From Acetobacter farinalis (GTDB lineage: Bacteria > Pseudomonadota > Alphaproteobacteria > Acetobacterales > Acetobacteraceae), in assembly GCF_026240015.1 (NCBI RefSeq), contig NZ_JAPIUX010000004.1:1-64000 (forward strand): a stretch of DNA of 64,000 bases, written 5' to 3'. Shown here in pieces: positions 63,623 through 64,000 of the stretch. The notes under the pieces are model-generated. The model was not told where the DNA came from, did not search any database, and was given only the letters and a program-made list of their open reading frames with translations. The translations under genes were made by a program, and so were the position numbers. The first letter of the stretch is position 1. Each line of letters begins with the position of its first letter.

Positions 63623-64000
63623 ATGATGCAAAGGCCTGGACATTCCGCAGCGTCATTTTTTACGCGCTGCATGCCTTTGGACAAGCTGGAAACTTCTCAG
63701 GGCCTCAAGCGCGTTCTCGGTCCTGGCAGTCTTGTCGCCCTTGGCGTGGGGGCCACCATTGGCGCCGGCCTTTTTTCACTGACAGGAATCGCAGCCTCGG
63801 AAAATGCCGGGCCTGCCGTGATCCTCTCGTTCCTGATTGCCGCCGTCGCGTGTGGATTCGCAGGTCTGTGCTACAGTGAACTTGCCAGCATGATCCCCAT
63901 TGCGGGCAGCGCCTACACCTACGCCTATGTCACGCTGGGTGAACTGATGGCCTGGGTCATCGGGTGGGATCTGGTGCTGGAATACGCGGTCGGGGCGGCC
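63623..64000 (+). CDS. Amino acid permease (APC superfamily), truncated by the window end
   Basis: The first 126 codons are visible, from the ATGATG at 63623 (AGGAGA upstream) to the window edge, with the frame still open. LKRVLGPGSLVALGVGATIGAGLFSLTG is the classic APC/cationic amino acid transporter start, with GPAVILSFLIAAVACGFAGLCYSELAS and IAGSAYTYAYVTLGELMAWVIGWDL. At least three membrane helices are seen. The substrate cannot be set from this part. Confidence 0.92.
   Translation, partial: MMQRPGHSAASFFTRCMPLDKLETSQGLKRVLGPGSLVALGVGATIGAGLFSLTGIAASENAGPAVILSFLIAAVACGFAGLCYSELASMIPIAGSAYTYAYVTLGELMAWVIGWDLVLEYAVGAA

Overview
The window is a chromosomal segment of an alphaproteobacterium, most likely an acetic acid bacterium (Acetobacteraceae, Acetobacter or a close relative). 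The inference rests on high GC content, the alphaproteobacterial order serB / miaA-ilvB-ilvH-ilvC, a GapR/DUF2312 gene, class II DAHP synthase, pyruvate phosphate dikinase beside its regulator, the FtsZ C-terminal peptide type, a GAAC-N7-GAAC (alphaproteobacterial LexA) box, and a partial IS5-type transposase start that resembles acetic acid bacterial elements. The genus is an inference; no database was searched.

Layout. Positions 1-1.63 kb are the end of an integrated element: the start of an IS5-family transposase at the left edge, an unexplained 280-bp stretch, and a tyrosine recombinase immediately 3' of tRNA-Ser(CGA), whose 3' end is the likely attachment site. From 1.9 to 9.3 kb come rplU-rpmA, obgE, proB, a GapR-type nucleoid gene with a membrane protein gene, zwf with a coupled membrane protein gene, and an HSL-type hydrolase. 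The RNase P RNA gene lies at 9.37-9.78 kb.

From 10.1 to 29.9 kb is a complete division and cell wall (dcw) cluster: mraZ-rsmH-ftsL-ftsI-murE-murF-mraY-murD-ftsW-murG-murC-murB-ddl-ftsQ-ftsA-ftsZ. Nearly every junction is a 1- or 4-base stop/start overlap. A three-repeat MraZ box precedes it. lpxC, bamD, a LexA-boxed recN-ligA pair, and ppdK with its regulator follow to 39.8 kb.

From 40 to 48.9 kb there are two small secreted proteins of unknown function, an IMPACT/YigZ protein, class II DAHP synthase, an NAD salvage pair (pncB, pncA) flanking gltX, and a Tat-exported HAD-like phosphatase. From 49 to 54.7 kb, miaA-ilvB-ilvH-ilvC on the minus strand faces away from serB. From 54.7 to 62.1 kb there are small proteins, an ELM1-type protein, a DEAD-box helicase with DEGD in motif II, a DUF4422-GT8 fusion glycosyltransferase, a GT2 glycosyltransferase and an aspartoacylase/succinylglutamate desuccinylase-like metalloenzyme. 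glyA and the start of an amino acid permease close the window.

Most of the window is housekeeping. No CRISPR array and no known defence locus is visible. The points most worth following up are the tRNA-Ser integration junction with its tandem repeat, the unusual low-complexity extensions on FtsL and FtsI, the clean MraZ and LexA operators, the DEGD helicase, and the glycosyltransferase cluster near the right end.
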